From Tenacibaculum pacificus (GTDB taxonomy: Bacteria; Bacteroidota; Bacteroidia; Flavobacteriales; Flavobacteriaceae): 64,000 bases of DNA. Location: assembly GCF_027941775.1 (NCBI RefSeq), contig NZ_CP115917.1, forward strand, positions 1,116,001 to 1,180,000. The letters run 5' to 3'. The notes below the pieces were generated by a model. The model saw only the letters and a list, made by a program, of their open reading frames with translations. It was not told where the DNA came from and made no database searches. This document shows, in pieces, positions 54,318 through 64,000 of the stretch; position 1 is the stretch's first letter, and each line of letters opens with the position of its first letter. The translations under genes were made by a program, and so were the position numbers.

Positions 54318-55316
54318 ATGAATAGACATAAAGGAATTACCAATTCAATTTTAGATTTAATAGGGCAAACCCCTATGATAAAGTTAAATAAAATAACAAA
54401 AGGTCTTTTAGGTACATATTACGCAAAAATAGAAGCTTTTAATCCTGGGCATTCAGCAAAAGATAGAATAGCTTTACACATTATTGAAAGTGCTGAGAAA
54501 AAAGGTATCTTAAAAAAAGGAGATCTTATTGTTGAAACAACTTCTGGAAATACAGGTTTTTCAATAGCAATGATTAGTGTTATTAAAGGATATAAATGTC
54601 TTTTGGCTGTTAGTGATAAATCATCACAAGATAAAATTGATATGTTAAAATCAATGGGAGCTGAGGTACATGTTTGCCCTGCGAATGTTCCTGCGGATGA
54701 TCCTCGGTCATATTATGAAGTAGCAAAAAGATTACATAGAGAAAACCCTGGTTCTATTTATATCAATCAATATTTTAATGAATTAAACATAGAAGCTCAT
54801 TATAAAAGTACAGGTCCTGAAGTTTGGAAGCAAACAAAAGGTAAAGTAACACATGTTGTTATTGCTAGTGGGACAGGAGGAACAATTTCTGGTACAGGTA
54901 AATATTTAAAAGAGAAAAATCCGAAGATAAAAATTTTAGGAGTAGATGCGATAGGTTCTGTTTTGAAAAAATATCATGAAACAGGTGAGTTTGATGAAAA
55001 AGAAATATCGCCTTATAAAATTGAAGGTTTAGGAAAGAATTTAATTCCAACGGCAACCGATTTTGATGTTATTGATTTTTATGAAAAAGTATCAGATAAA
55101 GCAGCAGCACTTAAATCAAGAGAATTAGTAAAAGTAGAAGGTTTATTTTGTGGATATACTTCAGGAGCCGTTTTACAAGCAACGAAACAATATGCCGATA
55201 AAGGTTTTTTTGATAAAGATAGTGTTGTAGTTGTTGTTTTGCCAGATCATGGGTCTCGTTATATGAATAAAATTTATTCTGATACTTGGATGAAAGAACA
55301 AGGCTTTTTAGAATAA
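54318..55316 (+). CDS. PLP-dependent cysteine synthase / cystathionine beta-synthase family enzyme
   Basis: A 332-residue fold-type II PLP enzyme. From the ATG at 54318 ([20 protein letters not shown]) it shows [16 protein letters not shown] with the PLP lysine, [14 protein letters not shown] (PLP/substrate loop), [19 protein letters not shown] (phosphate loop), [19 protein letters not shown] and [13 protein letters not shown]. This is the OASS/CBS core without a C-terminal CBS domain. It could make cysteine or cystathionine; sequence does not decide. An upstream in-frame ATG at 54279 would add 13 residues that look unlike the family. Confidence 0.88.
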   Translation: MNRHKGITNSILDLIGQTPMIKLNKITKGLLGTYYAKIEAFNPGHSAKDRIALHIIESAEKKGILKKGDLIVETTSGNTGFSIAMISVIKGYKCLLAVSDKSSQDKIDMLKSMGAEVHVCPANVPADDPRSYYEVAKRLHRENPGSIYINQYFNELNIEAHYKSTGPEVWKQTKGKVTHVVIASGTGGTISGTGKYLKEKNPKIKILGVDAIGSVLKKYHETGEFDEKEISPYKIEGLGKNLIPTATDFDVIDFYEKVSDKAAALKSRELVKVEGLFCGYTSGAVLQATKQYADKGFFDKDSVVVVVLPDHGSRYMNKIYSDTWMKEQGFLE

Positions 55317-55361
55317 ATTACTTAAAAAAATAAAATTATAAATTAATAAAAATAAAATATT

Positions 55362-55760
55362 ATGAATATTACATTAGCGCAAGCAGAAAATATTATAGCA
55401 GCAGCAAAATCAAAATCAATAGAAATTGATACAAAAATGAATATTGCAGTTGTTGATGCAGGTGCAAACTTAGTTGCTTTTGCTCGTATGGACGGTGCAT
55501 GGTTAGGTTCTTTAGATATTTCAATTAAAAAAGCAAAAACTGCTCGTTTTTTTGATATGAATACAGGAATTATAGGTGAATTATCTCAACCAGGACAACC
55601 TTTATATAACATAGAACATTCTAATAACGGATTAATTACATTTCCTGGAGGTGTACCTGTAAAAGATGCAAATGGTACTATTATAGGTGCAGTAGGTGTA
55701 AGTGGTAGTTCTGTAGAGAATGATCATACAGTAGCAGAAGCAGGAGCAAATGCTATTTAA
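55362..55760 (+). CDS. GlcG/HbpS family heme-binding-like protein
   Basis: A 132-residue protein of the GlcG/HbpS family. It shows [48 protein letters not shown] and [10 protein letters not shown], then [20 protein letters not shown]. Family members bind heme or degradation products, or are of unknown function; no heme ligand can be assigned here. There is no signal peptide. It lies 45 bases after the cysteine-synthase-like gene and may be co-transcribed. A terminator follows. Confidence 0.87.
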   Translation: MNITLAQAENIIAAAKSKSIEIDTKMNIAVVDAGANLVAFARMDGAWLGSLDISIKKAKTARFFDMNTGIIGELSQPGQPLYNIEHSNNGLITFPGGVPVKDANGTIIGAVGVSGSSVENDHTVAEAGANAI

Positions 55761-55785
55761 TACCAAAGAATAAAACAGTAAAATA

Positions 55786-55814
55786 AAAAGGATAACGAAA
55801 GTTATCCTTTTTTT
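55786..55814 (+). terminator. Terminator after the GlcG-like gene
   Basis: AAAAGGATAAC-GAAA-GTTATCCTTTT with T-run, an 11-bp stem with a stable GAAA tetraloop. The next 215 bases up to 56031 are very AT-rich, with no gene seen. Confidence 0.9.
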
Positions 55815-56030
55815 ATGATAAAAAAATTTGTAATTATAAAGTTATCAGAATATAAAATGTTGAGGTACTGTTGATTTAATAGAAATAATTTATCTTTATT
55901 ATGGTATTTGTTACGTATTATTATGGTTTTATAAAATATAAAAAGATAAGAATATAATTTTTTAATTAATAAAACGTTATTATTTAATTATAATAAAATA
56001 TATTTAGCAAAATTTAAAACTTTAATATTT

Positions 56031-56462
56031 ATGAAGAAATTATTTTTTTTGGCAACGTTATTTTTTTCTGTTGCATCGTATTCTCAAATTGAATTTGTTG
56101 AAAAAACAAAAATAGATGTTGTTGGACAAGTAGAGTTTGTTTACCTAGAAAAAGTAGGTAATGAATCTTATAATTTATTTTACAAGAATATTAATAACAC
56201 TGTAAATGAATATATTTCTTTTTCATTTAAAAATGTAGATAATGATGCCGCTAAATTACATCAAATTATTGCCAGAGGTTTTGAAGAGTCTACAGGTAGT
56301 AGATACCAAATTAAAGCAAACGGAGATGCAATTTACTTCAAGTATGTAAGAGAACAAGGTGAAGTTAAAATGAAGATTCAACAATACGTAAGTAGAGAAC
56401 CAGATGTTTTAACAGAGTCTAAATTATTAACATTAGATGAAGTTAATAAATTATTTAATTAA
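56031..56462 (+). CDS. Exported hypothetical protein
   Basis: A 143-residue protein with a signal peptide (MKKLFFLATLFFSVASYSQ, cleavage after Gln-like SYSQ, common in this genome). The mature part is polar and beta-rich: IEFVEKTKIDVVGQVEFVYL, FYKNINNTVNEYISFSFKNV, RGFEESTGSRYQIKANGDAI and ending LLTLDEVNKLFN. I do not recognise the family. It is monocistronic and followed by a terminator. Likely periplasmic. Confidence 0.75.
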   Translation: MKKLFFLATLFFSVASYSQIEFVEKTKIDVVGQVEFVYLEKVGNESYNLFYKNINNTVNEYISFSFKNVDNDAAKLHQIIARGFEESTGSRYQIKANGDAIYFKYVREQGEVKMKIQQYVSREPDVLTESKLLTLDEVNKLFN

Positions 56463-56507
56463 GATTTTTTAATCTTTTTTGATTATAAAAAAATAATACC
56501 ATTATTC

Positions 56508-56540
56508 AAACCTAAACAATAGAATTGTTTAGGTTTTTAT
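56508..56540 (+). terminator. Terminator after the exported hypothetical gene
   Basis: AAACCTAAACAAT-AG-AATTGTTTAGGTTT plus T-run, about 45 bases after the stop. Confidence 0.85.
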
Positions 56541-56574
56541 TTTTTTGAAAAGTTTTTGTTTTAGTGCAGAAATT

Positions 56575-56668
56575 CTAGCCCCGATTGAAGCATTTGTTTG
56601 AGCTCTTTTTTGTTTTTTTTCTTTTAAAAAACAAAAAAAGCGAGTGCGGAAAGCGGGAAATTGCTTCT
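56575..56668 (-). repeat. Palindromic intergenic repeat, copy C
   Basis: Inverted relative to copies A, B and D. Its complement contains GAAGCAATTTCCCGCTTTCC, GCACTCGCTTTTTTTG and GAGCTCAAACAAATGCTTCA, matching copies A and D at nearly every position. It lies between two convergent genes. Confidence 0.85.
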
Positions 56669-56705
56669 AATTATTTTTATTTCAATTTTAATAAAATCGC
56701 TTTTT

Positions 56706-57488
56706 TTATGCGATAGAATTAATATACGTAATAGTTTTTGAGTTAAAAACAGTAGGATTTTCAACATTTACAACGTGTCCACATTTTTTGATGACAACTA
56801 AAGATGCAGAAACATGCTTTGTTACGATGGTTTTTATAGAAGGTAAAAATAAATGGTCTTCCTCGCCCATAATATATAAAGTTGGTATTTTAATATCATT
56901 CATTCTGAATAAACGTAATAATGGATTTATTTCAGAAGTTAATTTAAACCAACGTAAAAACTCTTTTTGATATAATTTTTTAGCTTCATTAACAAAAAGT
57001 GAACGTGATTTTTTATGATTTTTCTTCGGCATAATTATAAAAGCAAAAAGCTTGTATAATAGCATATAAGGAACAATTGATTTACATAAGTTTCCTGTGA
57101 AAATTAAAAAACGAGAACGTAAATTTAATTTGATAATAGCGCCACCCATAATCATACTTTTGACTAAGTCTGGTTTTTTTTCGGCAAGATTTCTAATTAA
57201 AATAGTCCCTAAAGATATACCTACAAAATGCGATTCTTTAATTTGTAAATAATCTAGAACTTCTACAATATCTTCTGTAATAGCATCAAAAGTATATTTT
57301 TTATTAAACGGTGTTTTTATAATAGTTTTACTATCGCCATGACCACGTAAATCTAAAATTAAAACATTAAAGTGTTTTTTAAAATCTCGGAGTTGTTTGT
57401 GCCAAATAGAACTACTTCCACCAGCACCATGTACAAATGTAACCCATTGTGTAGAATCAGTATGTTTGTAAGAATAGTAATTTAACAA
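56706..57488 (-). CDS. Alpha/beta hydrolase
   Basis: A 260-residue cytosolic hydrolase. It has an oxyanion-loop FVHGAGGSSSIWHKQL, then LILDLRGHGDSKTI and the nucleophile elbow FVGISLGTILIRNLAEKK (Ser in GISLG). The acid is probably in LYIMGEEDHLF and the His in IKKCGHVVNVENP. The triad is therefore complete. The family includes esterases, haloperoxidase-like and meta-cleavage hydrolases; substrate unknown. It stands alone. Confidence 0.87.
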   Translation of the reverse strand: MLNYYSYKHTDSTQWVTFVHGAGGSSSIWHKQLRDFKKHFNVLILDLRGHGDSKTIIKTPFNKKYTFDAITEDIVEVLDYLQIKESHFVGISLGTILIRNLAEKKPDLVKSMIMGGAIIKLNLRSRFLIFTGNLCKSIVPYMLLYKLFAFIIMPKKNHKKSRSLFVNEAKKLYQKEFLRWFKLTSEINPLLRLFRMNDIKIPTLYIMGEEDHLFLPSIKTIVTKHVSASLVVIKKCGHVVNVENPTVFNSKTITYINSIA

Positions 57489-57646
57489 ATTAATAAAATT
57501 TAAAATTCAGGCTAAAATAATTTAATTTAATAACTTTAATAGCTAAAATTTTTATTGAATTTGTTTAAATAGATAAAAATAGTCATGTTTTTATATTAAT
57601 AGTAACTAATAACGAGTGTTTTTAAGGTAAATAAAGATACACTGCC

Positions 57647-57654
57647 TATCTTTG
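57647..57654 (+). promoter_or_regulatory. -7 box of the second DEAD-box helicase promoter
   Basis: TATCTTTG matches TAnnTTTG, 36 bases before the ATG at 57690. Confidence 0.55.
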
Positions 57655-57689
57655 CATTTTATAAAAAACTTCATAGATATTCAAATATT

Positions 57690-59003
57690 ATGGCAATGAC
57701 AGTAAAAACACAGGAAGATATTTTAGCAAAATTAAATATCTATGAGTTAAACGAAATGCAGAAAAAAGCCATTTCAGTAGTAGAAACAAATGCAAATACG
57801 GTTATATTATCGCCAACAGGAACTGGTAAAACTTTAGGTTTTTTATTACCAGCCTTGAAGTTAATTGACCCAGAAAATAAAGATATTCAAGTATTAATTT
57901 TAGTTCCATCAAGAGAATTAGCTATTCAAATAGAACAAGTTATTCGTGAAATGGGAACAGGGTTTAAAGTAAATGCTGTTTACGGTGGGCGTGCAATGGC
58001 AAAAGATAAAATTGAATTAAAACATATACCAAGTATTTTAATTGGTACACCTGGTAGAATTTTAGATCACTTTGCAAACGAGCGTTTTTCTAAAGAGAGT
58101 ATCAAAACTTTGATTTTAGATGAATTCGATAAATCATTAGAGGTTGGTTTTGAATCTGAAATGAGAGGAATTATCAATCAATTACCAAATCTTAAAAAAC
58201 GTATTTTAACTTCTGCAACGCAAGAAACAGAAATTCCACAATTTGTAGGTTTAAATAAACCAACAGTATTAAATTATTTAACAGGAAAGAAATCAAGACA
58301 ACTAACTTTAAAAACAGTTATTTCTCCTGTTAAAAACAAAAATAAAACGTTACATGAATTATTACAACGTGTAGGAAATCAGCAAGGAATTATTTTTTGT
58401 AATTTAAAAGATAGCATTAATCACGTAAGCGAATTTTTAGAAAAAAATAAAATTGCACACAGTTGTTTTTCTGGAGGAATGGAACAAAGAGATCGTGAGC
58501 GTTCATTAATAAAATTCAGAAATGGAACAAGTCAAGTATTAATTGCAACTGATTTAGCTGCAAGAGGTATTGATATTCCTGAAATGAAATATATTATTCA
58601 TTACGAATTACCAGAAAGAATTGAAGAGTTTACTCATAGAAACGGTAGAACTGCAAGAGTAAATGCAAAAGGAACAGCATATATTTTAAAATGGCAAAAA
58701 GAAAATTTACCAGATTTTCTTAAAAATATTCCTAATGAAGATATTTCTCATAAACAAAAAATAAAAGCTCATTATTGGGAAACTTTATTTATTTCAGGAG
58801 GAAGAAAAGATAAAATATCAAAAGGAGATATTGCAGGATTATTCTTTAAAAAAGGAAACTTAACCAAAGAACAATTAGGAGTTATTGAATTAAAGCAAGA
58901 TTGTGCTTTTATCGCAGTTCCTGTAAGTGAAGCGAAAAAATTAATTGAAGAATTAAATAATACTCGTTTAAAAAATAAAAAAGTACGTATTACTTTGGCT
59001 TAA
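57690..59003 (+). CDS. DEAD-box RNA helicase with DbpA-type RNA-binding domain (DEFD motif)
   Basis: A 437-residue RNA helicase. Core motifs are LNEMQKKAISVV, Walker A SPTGTGKTLGFLLPAL, PSRELAIQ, GTPGRILDHF, motif II LDEFDKSLEVGF (DEFD instead of DEAD), TSATQETEIPQF, ATDLAARGIDIPEM and HRNGRTARV. The C-terminal 75 residues (from HYWETLFISGGRKDKISKGD) form a DbpA RNA-binding domain, which in DbpA binds 23S rRNA hairpin 92. A role in 50S assembly is therefore likely by family. The DEFD substitution keeps the catalytic Asp-Glu but changes the third residue. Promoter and terminator are visible on both sides. Confidence 0.92.
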   Translation: MAMTVKTQEDILAKLNIYELNEMQKKAISVVETNANTVILSPTGTGKTLGFLLPALKLIDPENKDIQVLILVPSRELAIQIEQVIREMGTGFKVNAVYGGRAMAKDKIELKHIPSILIGTPGRILDHFANERFSKESIKTLILDEFDKSLEVGFESEMRGIINQLPNLKKRILTSATQETEIPQFVGLNKPTVLNYLTGKKSRQLTLKTVISPVKNKNKTLHELLQRVGNQQGIIFCNLKDSINHVSEFLEKNKIAHSCFSGGMEQRDRERSLIKFRNGTSQVLIATDLAARGIDIPEMKYIIHYELPERIEEFTHRNGRTARVNAKGTAYILKWQKENLPDFLKNIPNEDISHKQKIKAHYWETLFISGGRKDKISKGDIAGLFFKKGNLTKEQLGVIELKQDCAFIAVPVSEAKKLIEELNNTRLKNKKVRITLA

Positions 59004-59021
59004 TAATTAGTCAAAAATAAT

Positions 59022-59063
59022 AAAAAAGGCTATTTCTTAAAATTTAAGAAATAGCCTTTTTTT
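59022..59063. terminator. Bidirectional terminator between helicase and dus genes
   Basis: AAAAAAGGCTATTTCTTAAA and TTTAAGAAATAGCCTTTTTT form a very long stem (about 18 bp) with short loop, between convergent genes. Confidence 0.9.
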
Positions 59064-59086
59064 ATAAATTAATTAGAGAATAACTA

Positions 59087-60040
59087 TTAAAGACGTTTTT
59101 CATTACTTAAAATTTCTTTTACAGCTATTTGATATTTTTTCTGATTCCCAGCTTTTTTAATCTGTTTGTAGGTTTTCTGCGGATTATCAAATGACTTTGA
59201 AAAATATTCCCAAAAACCTAACATTTTCATTTTGATAGGTGTTGGTCCTGATAAAGCTTCATCATATTGTTGATAAATTTCATTATGAAAAGCTTCAAAT
59301 CTTTGCCATCTATCTTCAGGATATTCGGTTGTATTGTCTTTAATCATTTGTGGTAAAAACGGATCAGCAATTAAACCACGACCAATCATAAAATGACTAA
59401 TACTAGGGAAGCGTTCTTGCATCGCTTTAAAACCAGCAACATTAGTAATGTCTCCGTTATAATATAATTGATGTTTAGCAACATCAATACATTTTTGAAA
59501 AGCATCTAAATCAACACCACCTTTGTATAATTGTTTTCCTATACGTGCGTGAATTGCTACATTTTTTAAAGGGTATTTATCTAAAATAGGGAAGGAGTTT
59601 AAAATTTCTTCACTATTTTCATAACCCATTCGCATTTTCATCGAAACTAAAATATCCGATTCGTTGTGTGCTTTGTGTAAAACTTCATCAATTTTTGCGG
59701 GATTACAAATTAATCCAGAACCCATTCCTGATTTTGTAACCATCGGATACGGGCAACCTAAATTCCAGTTTAATTCTTTATAGCCTAAGCTTTGTACATA
59801 TTTTGCAACAAATAAAAATTCATCAGGATCGTTTGTTATTACCTGTGGAATTACGGTTAAAGTATCGTTGTTTTCAGGTAACAAATCACGCTTATAACTT
59901 GATTTTATAATCATTTTTCCATTCAATCGAATGTATGGTGCGTAATAAGTATCAATACCTCCGAAATATTTATGCTGTGCATTTCTAAATCTAAAATCGG
60001 TAAAGCCTTGTAATGGTGATGAAAGTAAAGTAAAACTCAT
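59087..60040 (-). CDS. tRNA-dihydrouridine synthase family protein
   Basis: A 317-residue FMN enzyme that reduces uridines in tRNA to dihydrouridine. It opens with SSPLQGFTDFRFRNAQHKYF, the DUS start, then VIPQVITNDPDEFL, the active-site segment ELNWNLGCPYPMVTKSGMGSGL (catalytic Cys), SMKMRMGYENSEEI, VAIHARIGKQLYKGGVDL and FMIGRGLIADPFLPQMI (FMN phosphate site). It resembles DusC-like bacterial members; position specificity is not assigned. It converges on the helicase gene and is divergent from pbpC. Confidence 0.92.
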   Translation of the reverse strand: MSFTLLSSPLQGFTDFRFRNAQHKYFGGIDTYYAPYIRLNGKMIIKSSYKRDLLPENNDTLTVIPQVITNDPDEFLFVAKYVQSLGYKELNWNLGCPYPMVTKSGMGSGLICNPAKIDEVLHKAHNESDILVSMKMRMGYENSEEILNSFPILDKYPLKNVAIHARIGKQLYKGGVDLDAFQKCIDVAKHQLYYNGDITNVAGFKAMQERFPSISHFMIGRGLIADPFLPQMIKDNTTEYPEDRWQRFEAFHNEIYQQYDEALSGPTPIKMKMLGFWEYFSKSFDNPQKTYKQIKKAGNQKKYQIAVKEILSNEKRL

Positions 60041-60076
60041 AATTTTTAATAAGCTACAAATATAACTTACTTATCC

Positions 60077-60108
60077 TTGATATTTTAAAGTAAAACTTTA
60101 TACTTTTG
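60077..60108 (+). promoter_or_regulatory. pbpC promoter
   Basis: TTG at 60077-60079 and TACTTTTG at 60101-60108 give the -33/-7 pair with 21-base spacing of the Bacteroidota consensus. The transcript would start about ten bases before the ATG at 60126, which supports that start over the TTG at 60190. Confidence 0.65.
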
Positions 60109-60125
60109 AAATAGATTCAACTTAC

Positions 60126-62475
60126 ATGAAAAGAGTTTTTAACTTCTTAAAACAGTACAAATTAAAAATAATTATTACCAGTATATTAATTGTTATTTAT
60201 TATTCAATGTTTGCCGAAACAATTATTTTTAGCACCAACATCAACAGTCGTAACTGCAAAAAACAATGAATTATTAGGTGCTGTTATCGCAAAAGATGGG
60301 CAATGGCGATTTCCTGAATTAGATTCTATTCCTAAAAAATTTGAAATCTGTATTTTACAATTTGAAGATGCTCATTTTTATCAGCATTTTGGTTTCAACC
60401 CAATATCAATAGGAAAAGCTTTTATTGAAAACATCAAAGCAAAACGAGTAATTAGAGGCGGAAGTACGCTTACACAACAAGTAATTCGATTATCAAGAAA
60501 AAATAAAAGTAGGTCTTATATCGAGAAAATAAAAGAACTCGTTCTAGCAACTCGATTAGAATTTAGATATTCAAAAGAAAATATTATAAAATTATATGCC
60601 TCTCATGCTCCTTTCGGAGGAAATGTCGTTGGCTTAGAAATGGCTTCTTGGCGATATTTTGGATTACAACCGCATCAATTATCATGGGCAGAAACAGCAA
60701 CTTTAGCGGTATTGCCAAATGCTCCTTCGTTAATTTATCCAGGGAAAAATCAACAAAGATTAAAAGAAAAAAGAAATAGATTGCTTAAAAAATTATATCA
60801 ACAAAAAATTATCGATGCGATTACTTATGAATTATCTTTAGAAGAAACTTTGCCTCAAAAACCTTACGGATTACCAAACTTAGCACCTCATTTTGTACAA
60901 GAAGTTGCTAAAAATCATCAAGAAAAATATATACAAAGTTCTTTAGATATTCATTTACAAAAGCAAGTGAATACTTTAGTTAAGCAACATTATGAGCGTC
61001 AAAAACAAAATGAAGTATATAATATGTCTGTATTAGTTTTAGATGTTACTACAAGAAAAGTATTAAGTTATGTAGGAAACTCGCCAACAGATAAAGCACA
61101 TCAAAAAGATGTAAACAATGTTATTTCGGCACGAAGTACGGGAAGTACTTTAAAACCGTTTTTATATGCACAAATGTTACAGTCGGGTGCTATATTACCG
61201 ACACAATTAGTTGCAGATGTTCCTACGGAAATTGCAGGTTACACTCCAAAAAATTACGATTTAACTTTTGACGGAGCAGTTCCTGCTAATGAAGCATTAA
61301 CTCGTTCTTTAAATATTCCTGCGGTTCGCATGTTGCAAACGTACGGATTAGAAAAATTCAGAGCAGACTTAAAAGCATATAATATTAATGACATTGATAA
61401 ATCGGCAGATTATTATGGATTATCATTAATTTTAGGAGGAGCGGAAGCTAGCCTATGGGATTTGTGTAAAACATTTGCAAGCTATGCGAGTATTGTAAAT
61501 CATTTTGAAATTACAAAACATAATTATTATTCAAATGAATTTATTGAGCCTAGTTATTTAAATTCTGATAAAGTCAGTTTCGGAAATATTCAAGAAGATT
61601 ATACATATATTGATGCAGGCGCTATTTTCACAACGTTAAATACTTTGACAGAAGTAAACAGACCTTTTACAGATCAGGCTTGGAAATATTTTGATTCTTC
61701 TCAGAAAATAGCTTGGAAAACAGGAACTAGTTTCGGAAATAAAGATGCGTGGGCAATTGGAGTAACTCCAAAATATGTTGTCGGAGTTTGGGTTGGAAAT
61801 TCTGACGGAGAAGGAAGACCCGATTTAACAGGTGTAGGAAGTGCAGGTCCATTATTATTTAATGTTTTTGATGTGTTACCAAAATCAGATTGGTTTTTAG
61901 AACCTTTTGAAGCATTAATTGAAGAAGATATTTGCGAAAAAAGCGGATATTTAGCGTTACCAATTTGTAAATCGGTTATAAAACGGATTCCTAAAAATGG
62001 AGTAAGAGCAAAGCCGTACCCGTATCACAAACAAATAACTGTTGATGTTTCTGAAAAATTCCAAGTAAATTCTAATTGTGAGTCAATCACAAACATAAAA
62101 ACTAAAACATGGTTTATTTTGCCTCCGTTAATGGCACATTATTATCAGCAAAAAAATGCAGAATACAGCGTGCTACCTAATTATAGAAGCGATTGCAATA
62201 AATTAGAAAATAACACGATGGATTTTGTATTTCCTACCAAATACCGTTCTAAAATATCCTTAACAAAAGGAGTCAATAACAAAATCAATCCTTTAATTTT
62301 AAAAGTAACGCACACAAATTCAGATGCCATTTTGTATTGGTATTTAAATGATGTTTTCATTGGAAATACGACTCAATATCACGAACAGGCAATTATTCCT
62401 AAAAAAGGAACTCACAAAATTACGGTGATAGATAATCTAGGAAACGAAGAAATACGATTTATAGAAATATTATAA
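60126..62475 (+). CDS. pbpC: Penicillin-binding protein 1C, frameshifted at the end of its membrane anchor
   Basis: Bifunctional peptidoglycan synthase. The ATG at 60126 encodes MKRVFNFLKQYKLKIIITSI and LIVIYYS, an N-terminal anchor. One extra base at about 60205-60215 then breaks the frame, and CLPKQLFLAPTSTVVTAKNN continues in the next frame (which on its own would need a TTG at 60190). The glycosyltransferase follows (FEDAHFYQHFGFNPISIGKA; RGGSTLTQQVIRLSRK). The transpeptidase has SxxK in RSTGSTLKPFLYAQM and WKTGTSFGNKDAWAIGV, and a BiPBP_C domain closes the protein near the C-terminus. All catalytic motifs are intact. Full length would be about 782 residues, normal for PbpC. Confidence 0.93.
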
Positions 62476-62516
62476 AGTCCTTAATTAGCTCTTTTTTTAA
62501 CATTGATATTTTTTTT

Positions 62517-62610
62517 GAAGCAATTTCCCGCTTTCCGCACTCGCTTTTTTTGTTTTTTCGAAAAGAAAAACAAAAAAGAGCTCAAACAAATGCTTCAATC
62601 CGGGCTAGGC
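62517..62610 (+). repeat. Palindromic intergenic repeat, copy D
   Basis: GAAGCAATTTCCCGCTTTCC, GCACTCGC, inner stem TTTTTTGTTTTTT/AAAAACAAAAAA, then GAGCTCAAACAAATGCTTCA and ATCCGGGCTAGGC. It differs from copy A at only a few bases. It lies 41 bases after the pbpC stop and could end that transcript before the rRNA operon. Confidence 0.85.
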
Positions 62611-62752
62611 ATTTTAACTAATTTTTGAATTTTAGACATATAATTAAACAACCTTTTTAAAGAGAAAATAAACAATCAATTGATAATCAGCTATTATATA
62701 ACTTAATTGAAAAATAATGAATAAAAAAGCTTAAAAACACAGAAAAGAGTCT

Positions 62753-62760
62753 TATATTTG
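62753..62760 (+). promoter_or_regulatory. rRNA operon promoter P1, -7 box
   Basis: TATATTTG matches TAnnTTTG, about 350 bases before the 16S gene. No clear -33 was found at the right distance. Confidence 0.5.
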
Positions 62761-62845
62761 TAGTCCATACTAGATAGCTTATTTAGTATGATTAGTTCAT
62801 TTAAATATCATTTTTTAAATTATTTAAAAATAAGTTAAATTTAGC

Positions 62846-62877
62846 TTGTTTAAAACAAATTAAAAAATGTATATTTG
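62846..62877 (+). promoter_or_regulatory. rRNA operon promoter P2
   Basis: TTG (62846-62848) and TATATTTG (62870-62877) with 21-base spacing form the best -33/-7 pair near the rRNA operon. The 230 bases after it are leader RNA before 16S, without a gene. Confidence 0.72.
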
Positions 62878-63107
62878 CAACCGCTTTCAGAAAGCGATTA
62901 AGGAAGTTTGGAAATGACAATAGTAAGTCAGTTAGTTCGATTCTAACGTTTCTACAAAAAATGATAAATGTAAAAACTTATCTGTAACTAACAAGTTACG
63001 TTCATTGAAAATATTGAAATTGACAGCGTAAATAAGAGTAGAATAACCACAACTTCTAACGAAGTTAAATTCTTTTGAAACTTATTCATTAATATTATTT
63101 AAAATAT

Positions 63108-64000
<893 letters not shown>

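Overview
The window is about 64 kb of an AT-rich chromosome from a marine-type Flavobacteriaceae (Bacteroidota). Four things support this. The partial 16S rRNA at the right end is of Bacteroidota type. Many genes are preceded by the Bacteroidota -7 promoter word TAnnTTTG, and Shine-Dalgarno sequences are not apparent. Typical families are present (FecI/FecR/TonB receptor, CCC-motif membrane protein, DUF2752, TonB receptors with a C-terminal aromatic pair). A Tenacibaculum-like genus is a guess from the 16S text, not a computed assignment.

Layout. 1-15.7 kb, minus strand: a cobalamin (B12) region. A cobalamin riboswitch (about 11.5-11.7 kb) precedes a tightly packed operon: B12-type TonB receptor, ferredoxin, SDR-CobA fusion, CbiX, CobI, CobJ-CbiC fusion, BluB, CobL (CbiE-CbiT), CbiG-CobM fusion and CbiJ, which is cut by the window edge. 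Upstream of the riboswitch lie a P-loop ATPase, CbiB and a CobQ-CobD fusion. CbiX plus CbiG indicates the cobalt-early corrin route, and BluB makes the lower ligand with oxygen. CbiA, CbiD, CobU, CobS, CobT and BtuR are not in the window. 15.7-17.5 kb is a small repeat island: a gene split by a 184-bp element with perfect 16-bp terminal inverted repeats, three REP-like hairpins and a truncated RAYT transposase. 17.5-23 kb: aroB, proline dehydrogenase, typA, an AbiH-family gene. 23.0-30.2 kb: a complete his operon (hisG D C B H A F IE) led by a classical His-rich leader peptide and attenuator. 30.4-36.3 kb: a methyltransferase and a FecI-FecR-TonB receptor trio. 36.7-62.5 kb: housekeeping and assorted genes (ffh, folD, ychF, MATE pump, two DEAD-box helicases, an rRNA methyltransferase, recG, ybaB, an S9 peptidase, a cysteine-synthase-like enzyme, dus, pbpC). 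62.7-64 kb: tandem promoters and the 5' part of a 16S rRNA gene.

The most striking observation is RecG: its helicase domain carries an in-frame insertion of about 144 residues that looks like a DUF559 (Vsr/PD-(D/E)xK-like) endonuclease, placed between the DEQH motif and the TATPIPRT motif. The second is a pattern: seven genes (cbiB, abiH, hisIE, the FecIR-linked TonB receptor, the RsmB-like methyltransferase, a small membrane protein and pbpC) each need exactly one single-base indel to restore a normal protein. Four lie clearly in A/T homopolymers of 6-8 bases and a fifth in a five-base run. Homopolymer sequencing error is the simplest explanation; slippage or phase variation is the alternative. 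A four-copy family of about 92-bp palindromic intergenic repeats (36.4, 40.2, 56.6, 62.5 kb) is the third.

Gene starts were chosen using promoter position, operon overlap and family N-termini. No CRISPR array, integrase, prophage or tRNA gene was recognised.
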